A stretch of 64,000 bases of DNA, taken from the NCBI GenBank assembly GCA_026008535.1, contig BRKX01000011.1:13958001-14022000 (forward strand). The letters are read 5' to 3'. Positions 21,430-33,813 of this stretch are shown here, one piece after another (position 1 is the first letter of the stretch; every line of letters starts with the position of its first letter). A program made the translations under genes and the position numbers. The DNA is from Perilla frutescens. Taxonomy: Eukaryota; Streptophyta; Magnoliopsida; Lamiales; Lamiaceae. The notes below the pieces were generated by a model that had not been told where the DNA came from, did not search any database, and saw only the letters and a program-made list of their open reading frames with translations.

Positions 21430-22623
21430 ACAATAGACATGATAGAATGAGTTAGCACTCCACAACACGTCGATGAGTATTCAGGCAAAGCATAAAACAT
21501 TTAATTGGATATTTCAATTTGTCCTAACATGCTTCTAGCTCACTAGCTCAAACCATAGATGAGTATTGTATTACCCACCTCCATTACGTCCTGGAGATGA
21601 AGCAACGATATCTCCGAAAATCATTCCCAGTCCCTCTAATCTCAACTTGTCCTACAGAAGTCATCATCGACTTAGCGATCTATTTGAAGATCCTAAGACC
21701 CAAAATCACAAAAATGGAATTCATTGACTACTACCCCATTGCAGATTGTATGATTTTAGACACTTCTAATCAACTGGGCTTGAGCATGAAACATACTTAA
21801 ACAATAGTTTAAGATCGACTATCTCAAAAGATCAGTGAAAGACAACGCCTCATCGTTTTTATCCTTTTTCGATATTTTTACCAAACACCGACACTTTCTT
21901 TTTATCCAAAAATCATGAAATAAATCAAATATATCCCACATCATAACAACAGATAAATATATAAATGCGGGATTTTTCTACGACCTTTGATTCTAAAATA
22001 AAACTCGAACATCTTTCATGGTTTAGGCAAAATTTGAAATGACGAGATATTAAAAAATAAAATCCAACGATATGCTATTCAAACGTAAAATAATATTCCG
22101 GACAACTTTCCAGTTGAAACTTTTTCAATTCAGGACTTCAAAATGCCCCGAAATGGAAAAATACCGAAACTGATCGGTAACCGTAGCAGTTTATATTTTC
22201 CGGAGATCTGATCATTTTTCAGCCATCTGATGACATGGATATCAAAAGACGAAATGTAGAGAGCTTAAAGATACACGACATACTAAAATTTCACCTCCAT
22301 AGGAGAAGAAATGAACTTAAACGAGAAGTCGGAAGGCAGCTGCAGAGGAAGCGAGCTGGCCGGCGGCGGCAGCTGCACCGGCGAAGGCAGCCAGACTCCG
22401 GCGGTGGATCGGCAGTCAGTCGGCTGCTGGAATCCGGCAGTCAATCGGTTTCTGATTTCACGATATCAGAAACAAAATTCAAAAATACTATCTTTACGAA
22501 ATAACCCCTAAATTCGTGACTTACATCCATTTTCTTCAATTATTGATCAAATTACGTCTTAATGATTCCTAATCTTAATTAGGAATTTTCTTAATTATAT
22601 TCTGAAAAATTCGGGTTGTTACT
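21430..22623 (-). repeat. Solo LTR-like element starting TGTAACAACCCG (S1)
   Basis: The minus-strand start TGTAACAACCCG at 22623 is a typical plant gypsy LTR start (its first base is mutated in this copy). S3 has a second copy at 53141-54071, confirming about 930 bp of it. The left edge is uncertain. S2 and the second S3 copy lack about 640 bp of its far part. GC-rich (GGCGGCGGCAG) near 22360. Confidence 0.6.
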
Positions 22624-22772
22624 GCATATATTCAACTTCACGAAAACTTGTGTAAGACCATCAGTTTCTTGATGTATGGGTCAAGATTCATCAGGTTCAG
22701 ACCCAAACTTGTATTATATACTTTTATTGGTGTTTGATTATATTTGCATTCAAATCTTGATCTGTTTAAATT

Positions 22773-23740
22773 ATGTCTGTTAAAGCTAGAATGTATACAT
22801 CTGGATATGGAAATCATAAGAAAAGAAAAAAGTTGAAGTGTGTAATTGAGTCTGAGCTCCAAATTCATTATAAAAGAATCGCAAATCAAGATATTGATGT
22901 TGAAAATGTTGTTAATATTGTGAATGGCATCAGTGTTGATGTCGAAAATGTAATAACTATTGATAATGAAAATGTTAATTCTGAAAATGGTGATGTTTTG
23001 TCAATTAATTCACTTGACCATAGTAATGAGAATATGGAGGATAATGAAAATGATATTTGTTTTCTGGATATATATGATCTGAGAAAGTCAGATATGACCT
23101 AGATTCTTAAATGATTGATTTGTTAGTGGAAAAGGGTCCTAGAAGAGATTTTTCTATTGTGAAAAATTGTTTCTACAGATAAATTCTACAGGCGATTTCT
23201 ATATATAAATTCTACAGGCGATTTAAGGCTAACTTGTATACTATAATTTTATCAAATGGAGAAAAGCTTGATAGAGAATGGCTTGTTTATTGGAAAGAGT
23301 TTGATAGAGTCTTTTGTTTTTGTTGTAGAATATTCAAAAAATTATTCGACAGAGATTCATTAGCTAATGAAGGATTTAAGGATTGGGCACAAATTGAGAT
23401 AAGACAAAGAGAGCCTACGGCTACGACATGCATGGAACATGTTAAAAATATGACCACTTGGTATGATTTGCGTCTACAATTTCAGTAGAATCAAACTATT
23501 GATAAAGTGGCTCAAAGACAAATAGAGAAAGAAAAGGATCATTGGAAAGGAGTCTTGCTAAAATTTATTTCAATTGTGAAATTTCTTTCTAACATAATTT
23601 ATCTTTTCTTGGTACTAATGAGAGATTGTATCAAAATAGTGATGGTAATTTTTTGGGCTTGACTGAAAATGTTGGCAGAGTTTGATGTTGTTATCCAAGA
23701 ACATGTTAGGCGTATCTATACATATATTAAAATAAAATCA
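22773..23740 (+). pseudogene. hAT transposase N-terminal fragment, ZMYM1/TTF type (S1)
   Basis: A cut-and-paste transposase gene fragment. An acidic N-terminal part (22773-23102) starts with a basic stretch, and a stop interrupts at 23100. A TTF-type zinc-finger region follows (23234-23488) with the signature SNGEKLDREWLVYWKEFDR, then FCFCCRIFKKLF and ANEGFKDW. Beyond a stop at 23486 the reading goes on as DHWKGVLL, then after a frameshift as LAEFDVVIQEHVRRIY near 23720. This runs into the DUF4371 region typical of the family. The rest of the gene lies at 27340-27438 and 33814-34574, split by two insertions. Confidence 0.75.
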
Positions 23741-23899
23741 CAGTGGGAAAAATTGGCATTAATATTGGCGAAACTTCACATACCAAACTAAATTATATGT
23801 CATAAGAAAGTAACGTACAAGTTTGTGGAGGAGGGTTTATTGCGTTTAACCATATATTTGTTAGCGCAAGTTCAAGTCCTCCTCAGCACAATTACAAAC

Positions 23900-24240
23900 T
23901 CTTTCTCAATTTATATTTTTTCAACATTTTCTTGAGGATTTGAATTTTTTCTCTTTTTTTCACTTTTTTTTTATTTCACATATTTTCTATGCATTTTTTT
24001 AAACCCTTTTTTCATTTCTTTTATGTTTTTCTCACACAATTACATCTATTCTCCCCATTTTTTAAAAATCTTTTCTTCCTTTTTTCCATATCTTTTCCTC
24101 AGCATAATTTGAGCTCCTTTTCTTTTTTCTTTTTCACTTCATCTTTTCTCCAAGATTTGAATATTTTTTTAGTAATTTTTTTCTCCATGATTTCAATATT
24201 TTCATTTTTACTTTCACATAGTTTATCTACATTTTTATAG
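23900..24240. repeat. T/C-rich low-complexity tract (S1)
   Basis: Long runs of T broken by C. The open frame across it is a composition artefact. Confidence 0.75.
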
Positions 24241-24388
24241 AGAAGAGAAAAAAAATTAAAAACAACATTTGAAGCTCACAAAAATATTGAAGACCGAGAA
24301 ATTGAGGAAAGAAGTACATGTATGAGGGAGATTGTAGAAAAGAAAGAATATAGAACGAGAGATTTTCATTATTCATGGATTGAGTTGG

Positions 24389-24397
24389 GCATATATA

Positions 24398-24428
<31 letters not shown>

Positions 24429-24429
24429 T
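24389..24429. repeat. Microsatellite (AT)n(GTAT)n (S1)
   Basis: An AT run followed by six ATGT units. S2 has shorter runs. Confidence 0.85.
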
Positions 24430-24799
24430 AATTGGCCATCCTAATTAGATATTGTTAAATTGACACGTTATTATATTTATATTAAATTCCAATTACTTTG
24501 TAAGTGTTTTTAACATTTTATTTTTATCCAATTATTTTTTTTAATTTTTTATTTTTTAAACTTTGTATTTTATTAATTTACTTTTATTCATGATAGATAC
24601 ATGTGATTTAACAATTTAATTTATGAAATTTATCACAATAAGCTATAGAAGTTCGATTTCCAATAAAAGTTATATTTATATATAGTCAGATGTATTCCAA
24701 ATTAAGTATCGTTTTCCAGAATCATATATTATTCAGTTGTTGTAAATAGTAATATATGTAAGTCGTAAAGATTTTCTTTAGACGTGAAAGTTTTAATTC

Positions 24800-26492
24800 T
24801 ATTTGAATTTTCTCAGGCGTTCTCAATGTCGACTTTCAACAAGTCTTTTCAAAATCACTGACCCATACACAACCAAATGACCTGCCAACAAGAAATATAC
24901 ATAGCCAAACAGGCCACACATTTAAAAAAAAAACACCACGATCAATCCTTATATACATTGAAAATATGTATATACAATCAAAAATTGACCACTTGGGTCA
25001 ACAACTTTTAAACTCAAAAGTTTTGCAGAGATCAACGGAAGCATTTAATATTTAAATACTGACAAGAGTTTAAAGATGGTTTTAGCAAAAGCCACATAAA
25101 GGTCAACCGACTAACCCAGTTCAACAGCTCGTCATCAACCAGCTCGATCTCCAGGACCTGAAAATATTTGAAAATATTTGGGTTGAGTGCTAGAAAACAC
25201 TAAGTGGGTATTGATATTCGTCCAAGTCATTCTTTCATGCTTTAAAACTATTATGCTACATAAATCATGGGAAATAACCATGAACATATTTTATAACAAA
25301 GTTTACTCTTCTTCATTGGATGAGAGACCCTATGTGATCACATGATACTTTACGGTTACTTATCTAGACATTTAGTCACAAAGTAAACCGTCTTGCTTGT
25401 AAGTCGGAATTCCTCTATGCATGAAGTCTCAACACATCCAATCATTGCGTAAACAATGTTATTACAACATTTAACATACTTTTCATGGACGAATTTAAAA
25501 CATAGTTGTGAGTTATAGAAAAATCCACCTCGATGATCTCAATAAATAGTGCAATTTATGCGTGAGATGCTACTATGCTTTCAGCTCGTCTCGACCTACA
25601 AAATTAAAAATCTAACTTAGAATCCTAATACAGGCCAATAAAATAATAACTTAGGTCCTAAATAACCTAATTAAAGATTTCCTATGATTTGGGATCATTT
25701 GAAATTGAAATAGAGTCAAATGGGCGAATAATACGCATTTGACAGATCGAATCAAATTAGTGATTTTATTTGAGAATTCATCAAACTTTCTGGGCTGAAT
25801 TGAATAAATATAAAAGATGAATTGGAATTCAATGACTAACAGGAAGCTCGGTTTAATACCTAGGAGTGAATTATAATATTTAGAATTTCTTTTAGGGCAA
25901 AATATAACATTTTCAAATTATATAACTTAATTGACTTTTATAACAATCTTGATTTAATTTTCAAGGATTAAACTAGAAGTGAAATAAATAAATAGATCTT
26001 GTAACTAGAAGTTAAAATAATTTAAAATTAATTAGAATCCAATAGTTGTCCAAGAGTTTATATACATATTTCATGAGGGTTACTCACCATTAAAGGTGAT
26101 AAAAAAATAAAGAAATTGACGTAGGGGACTTGAATTAAACTTATTACCTTTCAAGCTATTCCAGCTATTACTCTTCTGCAAATAAGTTTCTCTTTATTGA
26201 TATACACATATTTATATATTTCATCTATACAAGCCCCCACACCCACACGTCTGTATCTACACTTACACTAATCCCTTCCCATGACATCCCAAATGGTCAA
26301 AAGTGATTGGTGATTGTTTTAATAATCATCCCAAATGGACAAACAAATTTTCATCCTCAATCTATACACTTAAATGACTAGGCCCACTTGAATATGATCT
26401 ATAATAATTAAGGAATTAGTTTGAAGTGGGCCTTAATAATTGGGCCGGAAATTGGCCTTTAATTGCATATGATTGTTAGACTTGCTTAGAAT

Positions 26493-26523
<31 letters not shown>

Positions 26524-26823
26524 TTATTATTATTTTATTTTTTTGTTCAAAATGTCAAGAATAAATTCTATGGAAAGATCAAATTAAATGAAGTCCGGTT
26601 TGAATGATCTCAATTTCAAATGATCCCATTAACGTCTAGTTTTATAATATAAATTCTAATTTTAACTTAGATGCTCAACTAAGGTCGAAACTTTCTTCGT
26701 CTTATAGTGCCTCTAAGAGCATAATTTAACTAACCCAAAAAAAAATAATTTGGATTCTAATTTCATGAAATTTCCTACTATTATAAAATAAATGTAAATA
26801 CTATATTTTTTCGGGGTGTTATA
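24800..26823 (-). repeat. Degenerate LTR-like segment starting TGTAACACCCCG (S1)
   Basis: The minus strand begins TGTAACACCCCG (kept in S2, one base changed here). Downstream it has a CCCAAATATTTTCAAATATTTTCAGG block, also found in the plus-strand LTR at 60810-61724. No protein domain is present. The left boundary is approximate. Confidence 0.5.
26481..26534. repeat. (ATTT)n microsatellite (S1)
   Basis: About ten ATTT units followed by ATT units. Markedly shorter in S2 (about 47146-47170). Confidence 0.85.
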
Positions 26824-27300
26824 GCAATCATAGTATTTTTTATGTAAATTTTAATTTTCACATAATGAAGCAAAAGTTAGTGTTTCTGTTTTCTATTTAA
26901 ATATTATAAATATTCAAATCTAATTAATCAACATATATAAATAGGTAAATTCAAATCACAATCGTATAAAAAAAAGTACGTGCGTTGCACAATTATGTCT
27001 ATTGGATTTTGTGATATTTTTATAAATTGGATAATTAGATTATTTTTTTGATGCAAAATTTTCTTATACATTGCAAACCACATGTGTTAAATTAACTTAT
27101 TTTGCGCCACTATATCATGGTTATTACTTTCTCCAAAATGATAGTAAGTTATTTGTTTCTTTAAATGATTATGATAATTATTAAGGTTTGCATCTATGAA
27201 AATGGACTTTATTTTTTAATCTATTTAAGCATTTTTATACATTTCTTTCACACACTTACACATGTATACATTGTAAATATAATATATATACAGTATATAT
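26824..27300. repeat. Dispersed repeat R, copy 2 of S1
   Basis: Diverged copy of 15853-16310. The LTR-like segment to its left begins exactly at its GCAATCATA edge. Confidence 0.7.
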
Positions 27301-27339
27301 AACCATGATTGAGTTTTTCTCTTGTATTTGAATTATTAT

Positions 27340-27438
27340 CAAATACAACAGTACCAAGCATCATGCGGTAGATATATTAGTTCCAAATGAAGATATATAC
27401 TTTCATTATCTTTGTCATAATATTCAAAATGAGTTGAT
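27340..27438 (+). pseudogene. hAT transposase middle fragment (S1)
   Basis: It reads NEDIYFHYLCHNIQNEL up to the gypsy insertion point. Family members continue from a xHYLGHNIQNELI-like block straight into the part now at 33814, so this piece joins the N-terminal fragment to the S2 fragment. Its last five bases, TTGAT, are the target-site duplication of copy C. Confidence 0.72.
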
Positions 27439-28978
27439 TGACGCACGGTCGTTACGCGCTAAAAAATAATTTATAACTCATGTGCCCACAGTGAGCGTAG
27501 CCAGCTAATGAGTACGGGTCGATCCCATAGAGAGCTGTAGTGATTCCACCTTCAAGTAACCAATCATAAAAGGGGGTTTGGTTTGTTGTAAAAGAAAGTA
27601 AAGAAAATATCAAATAACAAAGGTTCTGGCATTTGAACTTGAATTTGGTTTCAATATATATCAACTCGATCATGGGCATACTGATTTTCATACATGATAA
27701 ATCATCTAGTTATGGAGACTGGATTCCTCTCTGCGTCTCCTCATTCATCCTTTCATTATAGACTTAAAAGTAATTCCTCATCAATTAAATCCCTAATCAG
27801 TCACCCACCCCCCGGTTCTCCAAAGAGATGTAAGTGAACAAACAACAGTGTGCCCTAGACGAACCCGGATCTGTTGTATTTACCGATTCCTCATGTGCCC
27901 ACAACAACCTATTGATTCCCTTATTACTATATAAACCAACACATAGTCACGATTCGCCAATTCAATTAATAGTGGTGTGATCTCTTTACCTAACGAGTGA
28001 TCAGCCACATTGGGATTTCAGACACACACTCACGTGGAATAAGGCACAAGAATCAACAGAAACCTATCATGCACTACTATGCCTAGTTTTGGCCTCATGA
28101 GTCCAGATTTATATTCAAACCATTTTCGTTGTTCAAACACCAGAATTAAGAGTCTAGCCAAGCATGCTAGACATAATTAAAATTGAAGAAACGAAAGACA
28201 TAATTGTAAAGGATACTTACTGAATTTAATACGCAAAAATACTCAACATAAACGTTGAGTTTGAAAACATAATCCTAAGTCCCAAAGGTTTAAGGCCAAT
28301 GGATTGTTTCTTGCTGCAAAGCAGCGTACGCAAATGAAATGCAAGAAAGTAAAATTGTAGCAATGTTTCTGACTTCCAAAACTTATGTTTCCAGAAGTAA
28401 AAGGAGCTTAAATAGTTACATTTCCGAATCAGAGATCCCCCAACAAGCTGGGGTCTTCACTGGATTTCCAGAACTGGCGTGCCCTCTCTGATCTAACTGG
28501 ATAAGTATAAGTTGACCAAATCCCTATTTTTTAGGGATTGGGCTTATCTTTTCTTTGTAACGCGTCTAAGAGTCCAGTCTACCTCTAACTCTTTTTCGGA
28601 TAATGTACCTATCCTCCTCGTCTCTCTCTTCAAACTGATCCCGGGTTTCTCGCAATCACCTTAGCCCAGCCCCATTATTGTCAAGTCTGCACGAGCAAAG
28701 TGGGCACGACATCTTACAGTCAGCCTCATCCATCTCTGATATACCCATTCCGCCACCTGAAAATAGGATGAGTGCTGAAAGAAGTCCTCTGTACCTCTAA
28801 CTGAATCTTTAACTTGGATTTTGCTTGAATAGCCGGGCATAAAATGCCTCTTTCGCCAGACTTGACCTCCGCAATGTCCCATGACCTCATCCTGGTTCTT
28901 TTTGACTCAAAACACACTAAAAAGAACATTTATAACGAACAAAATGCCCATAAAAATATGAAATAAATAGACTTATCA
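27439..28978 (-). repeat. 3' LTR of gypsy copy C
   Basis: About 1540 bp. It differs from the 5' LTR of the same copy at many scattered positions and small indels, so the insertion is not recent. Confidence 0.85.
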
Positions 28979-29285
28979 CACCCACACACTTTAGACATGA
29001 TTGTCCTCAAGCATGAGATGCAATGCATCCAGAAAATACAAAAGAAAAGAAAGGCAAAAAGAACAGACTCAAAAAAAAGCATGCAAACTGTTAATCAGCG
29101 TGGGCACATCACAATCAATATTTCAACAAAACTGCAAAGTATCAGCATACCAAACATAGGTAAAAAATGAGTTCAGCGTGGTAATCCTCACAACTCTCTT
29201 CACTCAGTGTTTAGGCTCAATGTATACACTCAAATCAATGCAATTATGTACTTAGTCGTCACATAGGCTTGCTGAAGTTCTATTA

Positions 29286-31034
29286 TCAATCTCCAGAAAC
29301 CATAGATGTATAAGTTCTATTATCAATCTCCAGATTATCTAAACATCGATCAAAACAGCTTTCATATATTGTGAAGTCGTCCATGAATACTTCAATGCAG
29401 TTCTCGAGCAAATCAGTGAATATGCTCATCATACATCGCTGAAATGTGCCAAGCGCATTGCAGAGGCCAAAGGGCATTCTGCAATAGGCAAATATGCCGA
29501 ATGGGCACGTAAATGTTGTGTTCTCCTGGTCCTCTTAACTCACTGCAATCTCCATGTACTGAGTATCCATCCAAGAAAAGAAAGAACTTGTTTCCTGTGA
29601 GTCTCTCTAGCATTTAGTCAATGAATGGAAGTGGGAAATGATCCTTCCGTGTGACCGTGTTCAGCTTCCGGTAGTCAATGCAAACTCTCCAGCGAGTTTG
29701 CAGTCGTGTGGTAACAAGCTCTCCCTTCTCATTTTTCACCACTTAAATGCCCGACTTCTTAGGCACAACATGGATTGGACGGACCCACTTGCTATCTAAA
29801 ATAGGGTATATAATGCCCTGGTCCAATAGCTTGATAATCTCCTTTAGCACCACATCCTTCATCATTGGATTGAGCTTTCTTTGTGGATCACGAACAGGCT
29901 TTGCATCATCTTCCAACAGAATTTTATGCATGCAAACTGCTGGGCTAATGCCCTTTATATCTGCCAATCCGAGTGCCTTCTTGTATAACCTTAACAATCT
30001 CAAAAGGTGGTCTTCATCAGCTTGATTTAACCCCCGCCCTTATCCACATCAATCTTAGTCCAAGCCGTCTTCATGAAAGGTCTTCCCAGCAATAACACTG
30101 AAGAATTTGAAGTCGCTGTGCCCATATCAAGCACATAAAAATCTACTGGGAAAATAAGCTCGTCCACTTTGACCAATACATCTTCAATGAGGCCTTCTGG
30201 ATATACATTAGACCTGTCAGCAAGCTGAATGACCATGCGGATTTCCTTCAGAGGTCCAATCTTTAATTCTTTGAACACCGACAGGGGAATTACGTTAATT
30301 GATGCCCCCAAATCCAGCATGGCCTTCTCCACTTTCTTGTCCCCTATGATACAAGGAATCATGAACATCCCTGGATCATCACATTTCTTAGGTAATTTTT
30401 TCTGTATCACAGCCAATACAATCTCCCCAATTAAGAACCTTGCATTGTCATTGAATCGCACATTTCTGGTACAAAGCTCCTTCAGAAACCGGGCATACCG
30501 CGACACTTGTTTGATTGCCTCAATTAGTGGAATATTGATTTTCACTTTGCCGAATACTTTTAGCATCTCCCTGGTTTCTTCTTCTTTTCTATTTTGTGTC
30601 AATCTCCCTGGAAAAGAAGGCTTCCGTTTTATTGGAATGGGCACTTTAGCAGGTTGCTTTACTTCTGGGATCGGCACAGTGTCCTCCTGTTCAGCTTCTT
30701 GTGCCTCGTCCTCTATGGGAATTTTTTCCTCCTCTTCTACTGGCCTGACCATCTCCGGAAGTTTTTTTCCACTCCTTAAAGCCACTGCATTCACCTGCTC
30801 TCTCAGATTCTCAACCTGGGAAGGCAGCTTCCCATTTTTCTCCTCCATCTTGTGCATGGATTGAGCTAACTGATTGATTTGCTTGCTCATATGCGAGAGT
30901 CCAGCTCGAGTCTCTTGCTTAAACTTTTCATTCTCTTCAGCCATGGTAAACACAAGATCTTCCAGCGTTTGCTTCCTTTTCTCCTCTGTGGCGGTAGTGG
31001 GCGTGCAGGATGCCCATCCTCTGGCCTTCTCCAT
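29286..31034 (-). pseudogene. pol pseudogene of gypsy copy C (protease and partial RT)
   Basis: The linker and protease (DLGAS retained) lie at 30027-31034. At about 30037 the frame is joined to the RT N-terminus (29743-30003), losing roughly 400 bp. RT runs to FMDDFTIYESCFDR and then breaks at about 29334 into the 3' non-coding region, so RNase H and integrase are gone. The stop before VVKNEKG seen in the other copies is also here. At the break, a 20-bp block (29278-29297) is repeated at 29315-29334. Confidence 0.85.
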
Positions 31035-31072
31035 CTGAAATTTTCATGGTCTCTCTAGCCAGGATTATAAGT

Positions 31073-32186
31073 CTAGGAATGGGGATCATATCTTATGGAA
31101 TGCCCATTCTGATGACCTACAACGTTCACTTCTTCCACTTCATCTTGTAGAGTAGGGCATTCATCAGTGAAATGAGATATGCTTTTGCATACTCCACAAG
31201 GTCTGGGCTTCTTCGCCATGCTTACACCGAATAAAAAATTTCTAAATGGCCTCTCCACCGAAGTCTCGATTGCCCTCTTCACCGAAGTAGGGCATTCACT
31301 TACAACCCGAATGCCCTCTCCACCGAAGTCTCGATTGTCTTCAGCCATTTCTGTGAGAATTCTGAATACTTCAACAGGCTGTTTGTTCAAAATAGATCCT
31401 CCACATGAGGCATTCACAATCGTCATCTCATGTGGTCTCAATCCTCCGATAAAATACTGAATCAAATCGTGTTCAGTAATCTGGTGTTGTGGGCATTTCG
31501 CCATCATCACTTGGAATCTTCTCCAGTAGTCATAGAAACTTTCATTAGTTCCCCTTTTCAGGCTCCCTATCCTTCTTCTCATTTCTTGCACTCTGGATGC
31601 TGGGAAATATTTTTCTAAAAACTTATGCTGAAGTTGTCGCCATGTGGTCACAGCGATAGTAGGTAATGAGTATAGCCAGTCTCGTGCCCCATCCGGAAGG
31701 GTAAAAGGGAACGAGACCAACCGCACATACTCCTCTCGTCTATGGTTAAGTTCGGAAAACCATCTCAAAATCTTGCAAATGCCTTTGTGGATCCTTTCCG
31801 GGTATTCCGTGGAACTTCGACAAGATCTGGATAAAGTTTGCATGAATATCCCAGTTTTGAGTCACAACTGGGAGTGTAATGCCGATCGGGCGCAGATTCA
31901 TGTTGGTCGGGAAGACCGACTGCCTTAAAGTCCTATTATCATCCGCATTGCCATTCGCGGCATTTTCATTTGCGGCCATGTTGATATTGTGGCCGTTCTC
32001 AAACTATCCTTCCTCCTCGTGCCCTTCGTCTCTTTGATCTTATTGATCTTCTGGTGGTGATGTGGGCTCACGAGATCTATTTGCAGCTTGACGTGCCCTA
32101 TTCGCTACTATCCTGTTTTTCATCGAAGTCTTCTCTATCTCCGGATCGTACAATAGAGTCTCCTCTGAAGAGTCCTTGGGCATCAA
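31073..32186 (-). pseudogene. gag pseudogene of gypsy copy C
   Basis: The Gag core (FPFTL...ARDWLYSLP) and the zinc-knuckle-like motif are present. Between the Gag core and the knuckle, the ERALDQDSKIDRLCDKIKK region of copy A is replaced by tandem pieces of neighbouring sequence (31250-31337). The early stops differ in part from A and B. Confidence 0.8.
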
Positions 32187-32231
32187 CTTCCAGGCTCACC
32201 AATTGTGGAAATAAAATCACTAGAAACTGGC

Positions 32232-32249
32232 TCCCCGGCAACGGTGTCA
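32232..32249 (-). other. Primer binding site (tRNA-Asp type), copy C
   Basis: The minus strand reads TGACACCGTTGCCGGGGA, which keeps the CGTTGCCGGGGA core of the Athila tRNA-Asp site. Confidence 0.78.
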
Positions 32250-32253
32250 ATTT

Positions 32254-33813
32254 TGACACGAGGTCATTTCGCGCTCAAAAATAATTTATAACTCCTATGC
32301 CCACAGCGAGCGTAGCCAGCTAATGAGTACGGGTCGATCCCACAGAGAGCTGTCGTGATTCAACTTTCAAGTAACCAATCAGAAAAGGGTTTGGTGTGTT
32401 GTCACTACTGGAAATTAAATCTGCAAAAGAAAGTAAAGAAAATATCAAATAACAAAGGTTCTGGCATTTGAACTTGAATTTGGTTTCAATATATATCAAC
32501 TCGATCATGAGCACACTGATTTTCATACATGATAAATCATCTAGTTATGGAGACAGGATTCCTCTCTACGTCTTCTCATTCATCATTTCATTATAGACTT
32601 AAAAGCAATTCCTCGTCAATTAAATCCCTAATCAGTCACCCATCACCCGGTTCCCTAAAGACATGTAAGTGAACAAACAGCAGTGTGCCCTAGACGAACC
32701 CAGATCTATTGTGTTTATCTATTCCTCGTGTGCCCACAACAACCTATTGATTTCGTTATTACTATATGAACCAACACACAGTCACGATTCGTCAATTCAA
32801 TTAATAGTGGTGTGCTCTCTTTACCTAACGAGTGATCACCCACATTGAGGATTTCAGACACACACTCACGTGGAACAAGGCACAAGAATCAACAGATACC
32901 TATCATGCACTACTATGTCCAGTTTTGGCCTCACGAGTCCAGATTTATATTCAAACCATTTTCATTGTTCAAACACCAGAATTAAGAGTCTAGCCAAGCA
33001 TGCTAGACATAATTAAAATTGCAGAAACGAAAGACATAATTGTAAAGAAAACTTACTGAATTTAATACATAAAAATACTCAGCATAAACGTTGAGTTTGA
33101 AAAAATAATCCTTAGTTCCAAAGGCTAAAGGCTAATGGATTGTTTCTTGCTGCAAAGCAGCGTACGAAAATGAAATGCAAGAAAGTAAAATTGTAGCAAT
33201 GTTTCAGACTTCCAAAACTATTGTCTCCAGAATTAAAAGGTGTTTAAATAGTTACATTTCCGAATCAGAGATCCCCCAACAAGCTCGGGTCTTCACTGGA
33301 TTTTCGGAACTGGCGTGCCCTCTCTGATCTGACTGGATAAGCATAAGTTGACCAAATCCCTATTTTTTAGGGATTGGGCTTATCTCTTCTTTGCAACGCC
33401 TCTAAGAATCCAGTCTACCTCCAACTCTTCTTCGAATAATGTAGCTATCCTTCTCGTCTCTCTCTTCAAACTGATCCCGAGTTTCTCACAATCGCCTCAG
33501 CCCAGCCCCATTGTTGTCAAGTCTGCACGAGCAAAGTGGGCACGACATCTTATAGTCAGCCTCATCCATCTCTGATATGCCCATTCTGCCACCCGAATAT
33601 AGGATGAGTGCTGAAAGAAGTCCTCTGTGCCTCTGACTGAATCTTTAGCTTGGATTTTTCTTGAATAACCGGGCATAAAATGCCCCTTTCGCCAGACTTG
33701 ACCTCCGCAATGCCCTATGACCTCATCCTGGTTCTTTTTGACTCAAAACACACTAAAAAAGACATTTATAATGAACAAAATGCCCATAAAACACGAAATA
33801 AATGGACTTATCA
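32254..33813 (-). repeat. 5' LTR of gypsy copy C (complete)
   Basis: A complete 1560-bp LTR, TGATAAG...TGTCA on the minus strand. It is the reference for judging truncation of the other copies. Confidence 0.88.

Larger units (their letters stand above)
13567..27438 (+). repeat. Segmental duplication S1
   Basis: Homologous, apart from indels, to S2 (33814-48095) in direct orientation with an offset of 20.6-21.3 kb. About 16475-23850 is also homologous to S3 (54066-63365) in inverted orientation. Landmarks shared in order are LTR-like DNA, MITE, pogo remnant, U2, U1, U2 pseudogene, solo LTR and hAT fragment. Confidence 0.9.
27439..33813 (-). mobile_element. Athila-like Ty3/gypsy retrotransposon, copy C (both LTRs, TSD TTGAT)
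   Basis: Two LTRs (27439-28978 and 32254-33813) bounded by TG and CA, with TTGAT at 27434-27438 and at 33814-33818. This is the only copy in the window with both insertion ends. It sits inside a hAT transposase gene whose reading continues across it. The interior is shortened: a large deletion removes RNase H and integrase, and a second deletion lies between protease and RT. Confidence 0.93.

Noticed and set aside
20973..21436. Overlapping 88- and 111-codon frames left of the solo LTR
   Set aside because: They lie over the flanking repeat, whose retroelement-like reading is on the other strand. No domain is recognised.
23830..23900. tRNA-like stretch with a GTTCAAGTCC B-box and GGAGGAG/CTCCTC ends
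   Set aside because: No A-box, D-arm or anticodon arm can be formed, and the stretch is broken in S3.
23989..24240. 83-codon hydrophobic frame
   Set aside because: It is a product of the T/C-rich tract, with no domain and no start context.
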